DNA from: Dactylonectria macrodidyma
Lineage: Eukaryota; Ascomycota; Sordariomycetes; Hypocreales; Nectriaceae
Assembly (NCBI GenBank): GCA_020744425.1
Contig: JAGMUV010000013.1
Coordinates: 62,001 to 126,000, forward strand
Direction of reading: 5' to 3'
Length of the DNA stretch: 64,000 nucleotides
Shown here: positions 1 through 11,383 of the stretch, in pieces
Numbering within the stretch: position 1 is the stretch's first letter
Layout of the letters: each line of letters opens with the position of its first letter
Position numbers and translations under genes: made by a program
Notes under the pieces: model-generated
What the model saw: only the letters and a program-made list of their open reading frames with translations
Databases searched by the model: none
Told to the model about the DNA's origin: nothing

Positions 1-480
1 GCCCACATGCCCAGGCCTAGAGGAATAGGGATGCAGTAATTAGTGTGTGTTAGATGATTGCAAGGTTGCGTCATGGCCATGTCCTTGCAAAGGTTGCCCG
101 ACCGCTTCTCCTTGAAGCAAGTTTACTGATGGAGCTGCAATGCAACGTAGCGAATTGGCAATTCACCACGTCTCAGCAATGTGAATCCCAATCTTGGACA
201 TAAGTAATTGACTCGCATTTCGAATGCCACCTCGCAACCCCCACCAGAGGCCTTCAACTTTGATCAGCAATGTCCATTCTTCCATGAGTCAGGATCACCA
301 ACCGAGAGAAGGGCATCGACCAATCCCGTGACTGATGACTCAGGATCGGGATCTTCGGGAACTTTGGCCTTCTGATTGGACGTCTCTCGGTTTCGCTTCC
401 GAGCGCTAATAACAGGATGTGACGCCACTAAGATAGCTCAGCTGACGCGGATGACGAAACAGGAAAAAATACCCTCATTC

Positions 481-626
481 TGTTAGATTGGACCATGCAC
501 AGAGCATGTGTCGGGCGCTCCCCGAGTAGGAAGCTAAATGCTTTAAGTCCCCACTTTTAGTAGTGACTGCAACACTTACGCAGTCACGGCCAGGAGACCT
601 TTCACATAGACACACACAATACGCAC
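481..626. repeat. Dispersed repeat, copy A
   Basis: This stretch matches the reverse complement of 17795-17970 over about 150 bases, with scattered mismatches. Shared stretches include gaccatg, cagagcatgt, cccacttttarTAGTGACTGCAACACTT and a CA-rich tail. It has no coding potential. The relation was found by eye. It may be part of an LTR or a MITE, but no element ends were defined here. Confidence 0.6.
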
Positions 627-789
627 GATCAAGTCATCTAAGTGCCACGCTAGCTTTCCGACAATACCATTCTAGTCAGTCATCAATCCTTTTTCAGTCG
701 TTCTGGCCCTTCTTATGACCATTTGGCATACCTAGTCTGTAGAAACACGATGAACCGATGGAAAGATCGCTTCTGCCTCAGTTAAAGAA

Positions 790-852
790 ATGAGCGACCA
801 GGACGCTGACGCTGAGATGGAAGATGATGGCAGCTTTGTACACGTTAAGAGT
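790..852 (+). other. Possible orphan first exon
   Basis: An ATG opens a short acidic reading frame (MSDQDADAEMEDDGSFVHVK) that runs directly into a good donor site, GTGAGT. No convincing following exon could be read downstream, where all frames are soon closed. It may be a chance ORF or the surviving 5' end of a decayed gene. Nothing identifies a function. Confidence 0.2.
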
Positions 853-3800
853 GAGTCACTTGGTTGACGAGGCACACCAAACCCGGCCGTAAATGCCTTT
901 AGTTAGTCTAGGGATCGTAGAGGATGGACCGGTTGGTGAGCGTGCTGATCTGAAAACAACATCCGTTTTTGCATGTTAGCTAGCTACAGGCAAAACTAGT
1001 TCGAGTTAAGACATCAGGCAATCCTGATACGCGATATAGTACGTGAATCCTGTTAACCAGGTCAACGCGCGTAGCTCCGCCCCGCGTTGCCTCGCGTTCG
1101 TTAGAACAGTCCCGGTTACCCCTTATTTTCTGACCTAAATACGGCACCGCATGACTCTATTCTGCTTCTCAGGTGGCCAATCGGTACATTACGACGAGGG
1201 GATACACGGAGACCTGCGAGCTTTCTTGAGTTCTTCTTCCTGGTATAGTAGCCAACTCATGAAAAGCCTATCAAGTGGAGTCAAGCTACCACGCAGTTCT
1301 TGAGGCTTCGCTATCCTTTTCGACCTCTCTGACTGTTTCTTTTAGATCTTTCCTGACCTTTGAGCCTCTCTGTGTGGCCTCCACTTCTTGTCATGGGTGT
1401 CTTGAAACTCCACTCCTATTGTACAGTTGCTTCAAATTGGTTCCTAATCTCTTCTTCACTGCTTGGTCGCCTCGACGTTCTCCGTATAGTGTTGTATGCC
1501 CCGACGTGCAATGGTCATTTCTAACAGGCATGGTTCGTGAACCTGTGTGCACACTTTAGGAATTGCACTCTGCTAACTAGCAACGTGATGTGCTGAGTCA
1601 TTCTTCATCATTTCTGAATCTGCGCTTCCCGGCGCTTAGTCATTCTTGAGAGTCTGGAAATCCAATTTCTTTGTGTTGTTTGCAGCCTGGATGCTCAACT
1701 CAGTCCTCTCCTGAAGCGCGTCCACGCGCTTTTCGGATACACCATACGTGGATCTTTGCTCTCAGTAGCTGCGTTGCTGTGAAATATTCTGTATATGTAC
1801 CGTTATCTGCACTGGCAATTCTGCCTTACCTATAGTGTGCTCAAGCTGCCAAATGGGGGCCCTACCCATCGACGGAAAGCCGAAATCACATTACATCCCC
1901 CTTGTTTTCTTAATGCCTGTTGAGGAATAACTAGTGGCAGCAGAAAGTTCACTTCAACTCTGTCGACTCCTAGTAAGGCGTTTTTAGTTCTCTGACTTAA
2001 CCCTAAGGATATTAATCGAAGAGTAATGGTTCGCAGTGAGCGGTTCCGAAAGATTTGGTTGTAAAAGGTGAGCTTAACTGCATTGCTCTTATTGGTAGCT
2101 CATGTGCTCTGCCAAATATTAAGAAACTATGCAGTGAAAAACCCATTTTAATATTTCATGCCATTAGTTTCTTCCTCATTTTGCGAAGCTATCTCCCTAT
2201 TTCTCAACGGGTTATAGGCGTGCCCACTCATTCTTGAAGAATGCTGACTTATTCTTAAATGAACAACTGCTGACTCACTCTTGATCAGAAGAAGTTAAGG
2301 ATTCGAGCTAGTGTGTTGTATCGTCACATAAAGATTGTAGCAATTTACCAATGCTACTCTTTTTGGATAGATTGCATTCCACCCTGGCTCGAGCACACAC
2401 TAATGGAGCACTGAGCACCATTCTTAATGAATAACGGTTGAGTGCATGTTTATTCCTCTCTTAACTACCCTTCATGACCCAGAAAGCAATGCCCGCCAGA
2501 TGCGCTCGCAAGACCCTTGTGAATTTGGGGCAAACAGATAGACTCTTATCCCTCCTCCCTTAACCACCAGGAACCAACCTTCCTCCGCCAAATCCTTCAA
2601 CCCAGCATCGCAGTCGATGTCAGAGGCGACCACAGCAGGATTCCCTTGGTTTCCAACGCGTCACTCCTTCAGCTGCAAGTTGATCGTCACTGCGTCGTTC
2701 ATCAGCTGCATGACATATAGCATATAGAGAGGGCCTCTCAGGTTGCTCAAGAAATGGGTGTCTACATCGGTCTCTTCGCCTCTTTTTACCCTCTCAGCTA
2801 GGGCTTTCAAGCAGACCTGCTCAGTTGCAATCCATTAGATTAAATCCACATCTAATGGAACTAAGTTGTTTTAGAGGAGAATGTGGCAACTGAAGACCAC
2901 CAGTTGAATGAGGTTATATGCCCTAGGCAGCTTATCGATTTTGGGCTTCTCGAAATCTGATATATCGCATTTTTTAGCTGCAGCTTGTAGCCTAGGAATA
3001 AGGCTGCAGTCTGCCTCAAGAAGCTCATCTAGTTAATACCCAAGCTCCTATTCATATCACCAATTCAACGAGGGTCCGCCGGGCTGTCGCGCGATGCGGC
3101 GGACGCGCATTGTGTTATTTGTTTGGTTGGGGGGGTTCATTGTGAGTCGGTTGTGTTGCGAACAGTTGATCTCTGATGAGTTAAATTGCGATTTGGAACT
3201 GCGACGAGCTTGGAAAGCGAAGAAGTGCAGAGTCCTCACGTGGCTTTTATCGCATGACGATTTTGCCTTCTGATATCTAGCTTTTCTAGCTGCTTGACCC
3301 ATCACAAAGGGTTGGTTGAGACAGCAAGGCTTGCATCCTGATGCAGTAGAAACACTAGTTATTCTGAGTTGCTGTTGCCTTGGGTTTGGGTTTTGGGCCC
3401 TCACACTGTTATTCACTATTGGTTGTTATTTTTCTTTTTTTTTGACTGTTTAACTCTGGCCCCCCTCTGAGTGTGCGCTGCGAAGCACCATAACCTCAAT
3501 ATAAATCATTTAGAGTTAGGACGCCTACATTTGTAAGAGCATTGTACACAGCCGATGAACCGAAATAGACTAGGCCGAGAAACATATGAGTGATCATACT
3601 GAGAACCTTGATATGCAAAGGCACATTAAGTTAATTATTAATACTTACCTATCACTTAGACCCCGTGTCGCATATCAAGTCTTACCCCCACTAGCAGCTA
3701 CCTTACAGGCAGCTGCCACTGCCTAAACAGGCAATGCTTTCATCGGTATATAAAAAGCTGCACGATTCAATGCATCTTGTCATTAAGTTCTTGCTCCTCA

Positions 3801-4178
3801 GATGTAAAGGTCGTGATCCCGGGCTAACCTATACGTGGTAGGGTAGCTCAGGAACAGATTCCTAAGGGATAAACCGAGGGTTTATGTTAGCATAGTGGTT
3901 AGGTACACTTACTGAGCAGTCGAAGTGTTACGTTAGTTAATGGTCAATGTACGATGATGCATAGTAGTCAGAGTAGATTGAGGTAACCAGGTTGTATTGA
4001 TAGCTGAGGAGCTGCTCATACTGGATGTGCACTTCTCAAGCGACTTTATACTAGGTGGATCGCAACGTCCTGGGGATCGTAGCGATCCTCGTGTGATTGG
4101 ATAAAACTCTGTGGGGATTATATTACTGCCGGTTCCGACCGCCCTTGGACCCCTTGGGTCGCGCTTCCAGCCGGGGAC
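853..4178. other. Gene-poor region
   Basis: Only short ORFs with unremarkable composition occur here on either strand, and none shows a recognisable domain or a believable exon chain. Around 1590-1660 and 2230-2420 there are loosely repeated CTGA(C/G)TCA-TTCTT phrases. The segment 3660-4100 has the look of repeat or LTR-type sequence, but no paired copy was found in the window. No supported gene. Confidence 0.5.
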
Positions 4179-4205
4179 TTCGTCCAGTCCGCGGTTCGGC
4201 CTCGG

Positions 4206-4395
4206 GGTCATGATAAAGGCGCCCGCAGCGGCTGTAGAACTCTTCCGCATGATTGGGAGCGAGTCCATGATCAATCCTCTCTCCTCAGATGGCAAACAAG
4301 CCCCCAGCTGTCACGGAAATATAGAGATTCGAAACCTCTCGTTCACATATCCCTCTCAACCATCGGACCAGATTCTTCTCGCCCTGAGCTGCTAA
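4206..4395 (+). pseudogene. ABC transporter (MDR/ABCB-type) fragment
   Basis: In one frame this encodes a stretch typical of the linker between the last membrane helix and the nucleotide-binding domain of fungal multidrug ABC transporters: APAAAVELFRMI, then NPLS, then GNIEIRNLSFTYPSQP. The last phrase matches the start of the ATPase fold (aromatic A-loop region before the Walker A). It stops shortly after LLALS, before any Walker A, and no membrane domain or remaining ATPase was found on either side. It is therefore a dead scrap of a gene normally of about 1,300 codons. Confidence is moderate because the match is from memory of the family pattern. Confidence 0.5.
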
Positions 4396-5416
4396 TACCC
4401 GCTAGGAAGCCTCTATCTTTACCCCTGGGCGGGCGCTTGTGTTGTTCTAAGTATCTTCTTGAGAAAAGGTGTCGTAGGCTGGATGGGCTTTTGTAAGGTA
4501 TCGAGAGTCTTTGGCCTCTGTCCATGGTTCTTACAGGAGGACCATGTTGTATTTTCCAAATCGGTAAGTGCGAGGGCATACTTATGGGCTGGAGCAATCT
4601 TTCCTATGTTTGTCTGAAATATTCTCAGGGTCTTTCTGTCGCTTCTCGTCGCTCGGCGTCGTTGGCTTATGGAGAGGAGGGTGTGGGATCAAGTCGGCGC
4701 TTCTTGGGATAGCTGGGCCCCGACTGGCTAGGTTCCTCAATTGCCCAGGTGGGTTGGCAGCCATAATGCAGAACGAGGCCCTAGTACTTACTGAGCTGGG
4801 AGCAGGAGAGCTTGCCCGTTCTTTTCTTTGTGGTTTAGAAACCTCATGCGGCGACTTAGGGATATTCCGTGGTTGTTACGGGCGATCCTGCTGCGCTCCC
4901 GTATTGATGGCACTGGACGAGGTACCGGTGGCGACGGGGTCGGGTGAAGGCGAGCTTGCCAGCTCATGTTCCGACGGTCTAGGGATATCTCGTTGTGGCT
5001 CTAGGCCTTGCTGTTGGAGTTCTACGTTATGTTGTCGATGCAGCTGGGCGCCTATTTGTCGCACCAGCTTTTCTACTCTTTGGTGAGTTAACGAAGCATG
5101 CTATGGCTTCGCTTGGGCCGAGCCGGGCACATGGGAAAGTCTTCAACCATAGCACAAAATTAAAAAAAGAAGCATTGGAGAAGTACTCTAACATTTGTAA
5201 ATTGAATTCCGCTGCTATCTTGAATTCTAGTGATATAGATGGAATTGCGCTTAGGTGAGGACATAATAGCATCGCTCGTGCCATCGCAATTTTCGGAGCA
5301 ACAGAGCTTTTGAAGTTGAAATAGAATCCAGTCCCTGGCAGCGAATTGACGAAACCGAGAAACAGTTGAACGACTTCTTCTCCAAGTACAAATGACATGT
5401 AATCTCTCTAACCTAC
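4396..5416. other. No supported gene
   Basis: About 1 kb without a convincing gene. On the minus strand, roughly 5090-4580, a proline/serine/glutamine-rich frame can be followed for over 100 codons with interruptions. It may be a relic of a low-complexity or transposon-encoded protein, but it carries no recognisable motif. Confidence 0.4.
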
Positions 5417-7234
5417 TTAAGAAGATACACGGCGCTCAATTCCGTGCTCCCCGCCAGCTACAACTCCGCCTGCTTGAGATTGTCGATTGTGAGGTGCCAA
5501 AACCCGGCGCTCCTGGACGGGGGCGGCGACTTCATTAGTGAAGTAGTGTGTTGTTCTGGTAAATAAGAAGCAACCGAGCGTAGAGGTTACGGCAAAGGCG
5601 ATCAAGGTGTACCAAATGTAAGTGTAAGCTTCTGCGTACGCCAACCTAGACGCTCGAGTGACAGCTTTGACCACCTCTGCGGTGGCGCCTGGTACCGCGG
5701 CGATCGCATCAGCACTCTGATAACTAAATGCGGTAAGGAAATCGGTAAGGCTAGATTCTGGCAGTCCAGCGGTGACTGCGGCCTTGGAGATGGCGGGAAT
5801 GAGTAGTTGCTTGACTTTGGCATTCGATATCTGGCCGTACATTGTTGTCGCGATGGAGGCCCCGATGAATCCCGCGGCAGTGCCAATACAGACAGCTGTG
5901 CCAATCAGTTCATTTGGTGATGTCAACCCGCAGATGATGGTGATGAGAGCAGCTTCAGCGCCGATAGCAAGGCCCATTAAGATTGAAGGGACAATCCAAA
6001 GTGCCATGTTGATGCCCGGCTTGACTAGGATCATCAAACCGCCACCAAAAGCTAGAACTAGTAAAAGGCCGGCCGAAATCCAACGAGCCTCCTTGTAGAA
6101 GCACAGGATGACTGCGGCAAGAACTGCGCCAGAAATGGATGAAATGTTCAACGGTAACTGCCATACAGCAGTGGTAAGTCCGTCAGTGCCGAAGACGTAG
6201 ACAGCCATCTGAGGGAGGTATGCCTGGCATCCATAAAGCGCAAAGCCACCAGAAACACGAATTATCAAGCTGGTGTTGTAGTTCCGATCCTGGAACACAG
6301 CATGTGGTAGGACTCCAGTTGATGTACCTCGCCACTCCCACAGGCCAAAGGAGACGAGAAGGCCCAGTCCTGTTATCAGCGTTCCAAGAACGATGCCAGA
6401 CGTCCACTCGTAGGGATTGCCGCCGTAGTTGATCCCAACCAGGAAAAGCGTGAGGCCAAAACAGCCAAGAAAGATTCCGATCCAATCCAATTTGAGAAGT
6501 CGTTGTATAACGTTCAGTCCGTGGACATTCGGGCGAGGCATCGGAGTATAGAAGAAATATAGGGTTATGAAGCTGATGCAGAAAATACCCGCTCCCACGT
6601 AAAATCCCACACGCCACCCTTCTAAGGCACCACCGATTGCCTGTTGAATAAAGACGCCTTCGATAATTGGCGCACCGATAAACGAGCCAGCGGAGGCGAG
6701 GGTAGAAAATCCAACAGCAATAGGGCGATGTGATTTGGGAACGATCTCTTGCAGCAGAGGGTTGGTGAGAAAGGCGCATCCGATGCCGAGGCCATTCATG
6801 ACCTGGCCGCCGATGACCATGCTGAGACTCTTCGCAAGCCCGCCGATAAGGAGTCCGACACCACTCGACACGCAACCAAAAAGGAGAAACGAGCGGCGGT
6901 CGAAGATGTCCGACATGCTACCAATAATAGCAGCCGTGACAGCAGCTGTTACTGACGACCCGGTTGCGATCCAGGCGGCCATGTTCGCCTCTTCAGGGAA
7001 TCGTGCGGCAATGAACGCAATCGCGCTCCCAGGTACGCCGGAAGCCCATGCACTCGCGAACATGAGCATGTATAGCGTCGTGAGGTTGATTATGACATCG
7101 CTGCTCCATATAAAGGGCTTCTCATCTGAGCCTCCCCGTGCCACCGCCTCCAGCTGCGAGCATTTTTCAAGAGATTCGTCTTCACGATTCTCGACAGTGG
7201 AGGCGGCGATCTTCTCGTCCGAATGATGTGTCAT
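5417..7234 (-). CDS. MFS efflux pump, TRI12 (fungal trichothecene efflux pump) family
   Basis: Predicted 605-residue, 14-helix major facilitator exporter of the TRI12/siderophore-transporter group, acting in the plasma or vacuolar membrane to move a small molecule outward; the substrate is unknown. After an acidic N-terminal tail (about residues 1-45), the first helix contains TTLYMLMFASAW. The loop 2-3 signature GSMSDIFDRRSF follows, then MVIGGQVMNGLGIG, and the C-terminus has YIWYTLIAFAV and HYFTNEV as in TRI12 proteins. No introns. The start is the ATG at 7234 (MTHHSDEK); an upstream in-frame TTG at 7288 is not a likely start. It diverges from the hydrolase at 8149 across a 914-bp promoter that carries a perfect GGACGACGTCGTCC palindrome. 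A second, broken copy lies at 21241-22958. The family name comes from its first characterised member and does not imply trichothecene transport. Confidence 0.85.
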   Translation of the reverse strand: MTHHSDEKIAASTVENREDESLEKCSQLEAVARGGSDEKPFIWSSDVIINLTTLYMLMFASAWASGVPGSAIAFIAARFPEEANMAAWIATGSSVTAAVTAAIIGSMSDIFDRRSFLLFGCVSSGVGLLIGGLAKSLSMVIGGQVMNGLGIGCAFLTNPLLQEIVPKSHRPIAVGFSTLASAGSFIGAPIIEGVFIQQAIGGALEGWRVGFYVGAGIFCISFITLYFFYTPMPRPNVHGLNVIQRLLKLDWIGIFLGCFGLTLFLVGINYGGNPYEWTSGIVLGTLITGLGLLVSFGLWEWRGTSTGVLPHAVFQDRNYNTSLIIRVSGGFALYGCQAYLPQMAVYVFGTDGLTTAVWQLPLNISSISGAVLAAVILCFYKEARWISAGLLLVLAFGGGLMILVKPGINMALWIVPSILMGLAIGAEAALITIICGLTSPNELIGTAVCIGTAAGFIGASIATTMYGQISNAKVKQLLIPAISKAAVTAGLPESSLTDFLTAFSYQSADAIAAVPGATAEVVKAVTRASRLAYAEAYTYIWYTLIAFAVTSTLGCFLFTRTTHYFTNEVAAPVQERRVLAPHNRQSQAGGVVAGGEHGIERRVSS

Positions 7235-7703
7235 CGTTGGAGTGGACCACAACGGTCTGACGCCGTAGGACTGGGAGGGTAATGGCAACGAAATATAATA
7301 TTTCTAGAGAATTGAAGTGTTGTAGAAAAGGACACAACACCGCGCAGCAACGCGGTTGGACAAGTTCGGCGCCTAAGCAACGTTATGCACTATTGCTAGG
7401 GAACTCACAACGACTTGAGGTGATGGAAGCAGGGCTGTGACAGAGAACTGGCTGATTTAAATATCCCAAAGTTAACCATGGTTACCAGGTATCATCTTTG
7501 TTGGACAGACGTGTAAAACCAGATTGGTGGGTGCTTTACCCCGGCCCCCGCATTCTCCGCGATCCCCGGACAAGCGAGCTCCGCGCTTACGCCGTTTACA
7601 GCAAAGTCCTCTACAGTCGAGAACGAGCTGGGCTTGTTGGGCTAGACACACTAAAATGGGGGGAGATGACAAGTGGAAAATGGCAAGATAACGCTAACAC
7701 GCT

Positions 7704-7717
7704 GGACGACGTCGTCC
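7704..7717. promoter_or_regulatory. Palindromic CGACGTCG site in divergent promoter
   Basis: A perfect 14-bp palindrome, GGACGACGTCGTCC, in the intergenic region between the MFS pump and the alpha/beta hydrolase. It shares the 8-bp core CGACGTCG with seven other intergenic sites in this locus. It resembles a CRE/bZIP-type half-site arrangement (ACGT centre). A regulatory role is inference from position and recurrence. Confidence 0.5.
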
Positions 7718-8148
7718 TCGCCCCCCACGGAGTGGTGTGGCTGTAAACGGCAGAATGATGCTGCGTGCTGAACTGGCTGGCATCTAGTGAACTTGGGTGC
7801 CCCGTTCTCAACCCGAGAGAGCCTCGGTGATGAATCCCATCTCCTGAGGTGCCGAGACTGAGTTGTATCTAGTTGACGGAGTGCAACCGCACGCCGATAC
7901 CTCCGTTCTGCCAGCAACGCAATATTCGGCTGCGCCTAGTGGCGATGACAGCTCTTGCGAGTCGGGTAGTAGATGATTTCCGAGTCCGAGGTCTGTCCGT
8001 ATAAATCAGCTTCTAAGTATGAGTGTGCATTATCATTTCCCAGGCAAGAGACAACACTTTCTTCATCACTCTTCATCTCTCACTACATAATCATATTATT
8101 AGCCCATCTACCACAGAGAGCCCACCGAATCCGTTCACAGCACACACC

Positions 8149-9165
8149 ATGTCCGTCACCAAGCCGCAAACTCCTTTGACTAAGGCGTCGAGCGCCACGC
8201 TTCGTCCACCGTATGATCCTCTTCTCATGCCTGCAGTTGAGGCCTCGAAGAGTACGTTGCCCGAGATCCTAGATGTTCACTCGCTACGCAAGATAGCAGG
8301 AGATTTCAGCCTGGAGACGACGCTCAAAAACTGCCCCAACTTCGTGCATAGCGAGCACATGATCCCAGGTTTCAGGGCCGGCGACGCACCGGTCCTTGTG
8401 TCTATATTCAAACCCAAGAATTTACCAAGCGCGGACCTGCCTGCTGTGTACTGCATCCACGGCGGAGGCCAGGTTGCGGGCACCAGATTCTCTGCTCTGG
8501 ATGTTATCATAAACTATTTCGAGGGCATCGAAGTGGTCATCGTTGCGGTTGAATATCGCCTTGCACCAGAGCATAGAGCGCCAGCCGCCCTCCACGACTC
8601 GTACGCCGGTCTCGTCTGGACAGCAGAGCATGCTGCAGATCTGGGCATCGATCCGAGCAAGATCCTCATCCTTGGTGGCTCAGGCGGTGCTCCGATCACC
8701 GCAGGGTGTGCCATATTGTGCCGCAATAACAAGAAGCCCTATCCCTTGGCACAGATGCTGCTGACGCCCATGCTGGATGACCGCGACTGTACCGCTTCGT
8801 CCAAGCAATTCGCCCGCGATGGGCCGTGGTGCGGCACGACAAACCGTATGGCATGGGGCCACGTGTTGGGAAGTGCGCGTGGCGGGCCTGATGTGAGCGA
8901 GCTGGTGGCCCCGGCGCGTGCAACAGACCTCGAGGGTGTCGCTCCGGCCTTCATTGACGCGGCTGAGTGCGAGGTGTTCCGTGATGAGGCTGTAGCCTAC
9001 GCGTCGCAGCTGTGGAAATGCGGTGTTCCGGCCGAGCTCCATGTTTGGCCGGGTGCGTATCACGGCTTTGATATGCTTGAGCAAGCGGCGCCTGTTGCGA
9101 CAGCGGCTCGGGATGCTAAACTGAACTGGATTAAACGGATCTTTGGGGCTTGCAAGGCCAAGTAG
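8149..9165 (+). CDS. Alpha/beta hydrolase fold-3 (HSL-type) esterase
   Basis: Predicted 338-residue cytoplasmic carboxylesterase or lactonase of the hormone-sensitive-lipase group. The oxyanion-hole motif HGGG (in CIHGGGQVAG) comes first, then VEYRLAPEH, the nucleophile elbow GGSGG (Ser in LGGSGGAP), a late acidic residue in FIDAAECEVFRDEAVAY, and the catalytic His in AYHGF. Length is normal for the family and there are no introns. The ATG at 8149 is chosen because it sits in a good context (cacacacc before ATGTCC); the open frame extends upstream to 8023 but that part looks like leader sequence. There is no signal peptide. It shares its promoter with the TRI12-like pump and lies upstream of the bZIP regulator, so it probably belongs to the same small cluster. 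The real substrate cannot be told from sequence. Confidence 0.85.
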   Translation: MSVTKPQTPLTKASSATLRPPYDPLLMPAVEASKSTLPEILDVHSLRKIAGDFSLETTLKNCPNFVHSEHMIPGFRAGDAPVLVSIFKPKNLPSADLPAVYCIHGGGQVAGTRFSALDVIINYFEGIEVVIVAVEYRLAPEHRAPAALHDSYAGLVWTAEHAADLGIDPSKILILGGSGGAPITAGCAILCRNNKKPYPLAQMLLTPMLDDRDCTASSKQFARDGPWCGTTNRMAWGHVLGSARGGPDVSELVAPARATDLEGVAPAFIDAAECEVFRDEAVAYASQLWKCGVPAELHVWPGAYHGFDMLEQAAPVATAARDAKLNWIKRIFGACKAK

Positions 9166-10141
9166 ACTGGAAATAGCAGATCAATGCACATTACTCATTG
9201 GGTCTCAGCTACGTGGGAGCCGCCTCAGCAATGCCTTCCTCGTTTCATTATGTACGAATAGCATCTTCGTTTATTACGCTCTCCCAGGGTTGCAGCCAAG
9301 ACCAAGTTTTGTCTAAGCCTCGCCCATTCCCAATATCCAAACCCAGACGCGTGCCTCCAACGTGGTGTATGTTAAGGCTACTTATTGCCCGCAGCATGCT
9401 ATTCCCATATTTTTGCCTTCTAATAATTATTCATCACTGTGCCTTAAATCACGAGCTCCCAGCCCAATCATATCTTTGGTGTCAATTGCAGATTCTTTCA
9501 TTCATCGAGGTTCAAGGAGCCATAGAATGCATGTTGTCAGACAACAAGGCATCGCTGTCGAACATGTTCACCAGCGCTTTGCTGAGGGACCCGTTTCTTT
9601 GTTATCCGAGTACTTCCACTTTACTACGAGAGACGAGAGACACCCTGACCTTAGGTATTCTAAACGCCGTCCTAGGGTGTGTGGACGATACCGGTTGCTG
9701 GATAACCGCACGGGCAGTCCCCCTCGATAGCCTACCACAGGCACCCTCCAAGGATTTACCAGTGTGAGATGGCATTGCCAGGCTTTACCGTACTAGCCGG
9801 AGGACATGTCCACATTCAATTTTTGGACTCGGGTGTCGTATCTTGGCGAAAGCTACGGAGTACATCTTTGTGAGTGCCCAAATACTTGTGGGGCAACCCG
9901 GGACTTCGCTAGGTTAGTAGGTATTCTCTGATGAGCTCGTTATGTTGCAAAGTGATCCGGTTCATTAGCCCTTGTCGAGAAAGTGCACGGTCGACCAACC
10001 AAACATCGCCCCTGGCGTTGTGGCTTGATGGCGTCTGAGTTTGCGCATGACTATGGAGTGCTCCATGGTGAATTGGTCCATGTGTGTTAACATATACCCG
10101 AAGCATCGTATAGGTGGAACGAACCCCCATCTTCCCCACTT
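9166..10141. other. Intergenic, no gene seen
   Basis: This stretch holds the 3' flank of the hydrolase and the distal promoter of the bZIP gene. Two overlapping open frames occur (9198-9767 and 9362-9730), but they lack any recognisable motif and are treated as chance. Confidence 0.5.
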
Positions 10142-10157
10142 TGGTCGACGTCGACCA
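10142..10157. promoter_or_regulatory. 16-bp palindrome upstream of bZIP regulator 1
   Basis: TGGTCGACGTCGACCA, a perfect 16-bp palindrome centred on CGACGTCG, about 125 bp before the bZIP ATG at 10282. It is the most complete version of the motif seen in the window. Its site next to a DNA-binding protein gene suggests autoregulation, which is inferred. Confidence 0.55.
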
Positions 10158-10196
10158 TCTAGGGGCTGCAGACATTTTATCAATATATGTCATCTT

Positions 10197-10234
10197 GGAC
10201 GACGTCGACGTAGCACTGGTGGACGACGTCGACA
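10197..10234. promoter_or_regulatory. Two further CGACGTCG sites upstream of bZIP regulator 1
   Basis: Two hybrid sites of the form GGACGACGTCGAC, with cores at 10200-10207 and 10224-10231, are 24 bp apart centre to centre. With the palindrome at 10142 they make a cluster of three within 90 bp, just ahead of the start codon at 10282. Confidence 0.5.
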
Positions 10235-10281
10235 TCCAACGCAACGCAACATCTAACGTATCTCGGTTCCTCAGATTCCCG

Positions 10282-11383
10282 ATGAGCACCTTCATCCCAC
10301 TAGCCACCGTCCCCGCGAATGAGACGCCTGCCAACGCGGGAAGACGAAGGACACCAGCCCAGCTACAGAGAAAGAGAGAACTGGACAAGGCATCGCAGAA
10401 GTTGAAACGCAAGCAGCACAAATCTCATGTTGAGAAGCTCGAAACCAGCCTGCGTGATGCGCGAGAGGAGATTCATCATCTTCGCGCCAAGCTCCAAGAC
10501 CTCGAGCTTTCATTTTCACTTGTGGCCGGCCATGGCAGGGACATCCCTGGACACTCGATATCTGCCGTTAACCAGTTGATGCAGACCAAGCACCCTGTGT
10601 CAACGGAGATCGGAAACGAGTCTTTGCAGCCTGCAAACAAAGCATCCTCGCTGCGCGCGGAGTTCCCGATCGGCCGGTGTCGCTGCGCCCCACAGGCACA
10701 CAAATCGTACTCGGATTGCTTCGAGGAGACCCTCTTCGCTATTTTGATCAAGATAGATACTCAACTCACGCCTTCTAAGCCTATCCCCGCAATACCTGAG
10801 ATAACTGATGTCTTGTTTCTGAGGCCACCCGGGAACCCGGTCACCAAGGTCATGTATAAATTTCTGCGAAATCCAAAGCTGCCCGTGGCCGTTCAATGTG
10901 CTGCATACCTCCTCGCCTATCGACTATTGAGGGTAAGTTGACCGGCCAGGTATAGATTCAGGTTTTACTTATATCGGCCTTGTCCCTTGTCCGGCGACGC
11001 GCTCACAATGCTTTCAGTATCGGTTTTTCCCTTCCATCCAGACCTATCGCGACATACCTGAATGGCTACACTTTACAGATGCGCAAAACAATGTGCCCCA
11101 TCCTTTGTACATTGACTTTGTCATCTTCCCTCGATTAAGGCATGCGATGGCCCTTGGCTTAGTCAATGTTGACGCGTTTCGCGAAGCTTTTGAGCAAGAC
11201 GCTGCGAACGGTGTTTCAATCAATTGGCCTGCGTCAAAGAACTTCTTAGCAACCAACAACTCTGCAGTAACATTTACCCCCGAATTTATGCAGCACGTTT
11301 TCCAATACCACAACTGGTCTATGAGCTTGGATTTTGCCGAAAAGTATCCTCAGATAGCCGCGCTAGTTACCGTTCGAGATTAG
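10282..11383 (+). CDS. bZIP transcription factor with DUF3425 domain (copy 1)
   Basis: Predicted 338-residue nuclear regulator encoded by two exons, 10282-10932 and 11018-11383 (intron GTAAGT...TTTCAG, 85 nt, phase 0). The basic region (about residues 20-45; QLQRKRELDKASQKLKRK) runs into a leucine-zipper-like coiled coil. A spacer follows, then the DUF3425 domain with CRCAPQAHKSYSDCFEE, the run FLRPPGNPVTKVMYKFL, and after the splice PSIQTYRDIPEWL and PHPLYIDFVIFPRLRHAM. The start at 10282 is the first ATG just before the basic region; the open frame extends upstream into the palindrome cluster, which is better read as promoter. A paralogue with the same intron position lies at 13979-15108. 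Three CGACGTCG sites precede it, so it may control itself and the neighbouring esterases and pump. Confidence 0.8.

Noticed and set aside
3057..3416. A 119-codon minus-strand ORF rich in Arg, Ser and Gln
   Set aside because: No motif, no splice partner and weak start context; it could be part of a transposon leader but nothing supports that.
6735..7226. A 163-codon ORF on the strand opposite the MFS pump
   Set aside because: Antisense shadow of a well-supported membrane protein gene.
9198..9767. A 189-codon ORF downstream of the alpha/beta hydrolase
   Set aside because: No conserved motif, overlapped by another open frame, and composition unlike the neighbouring genes.
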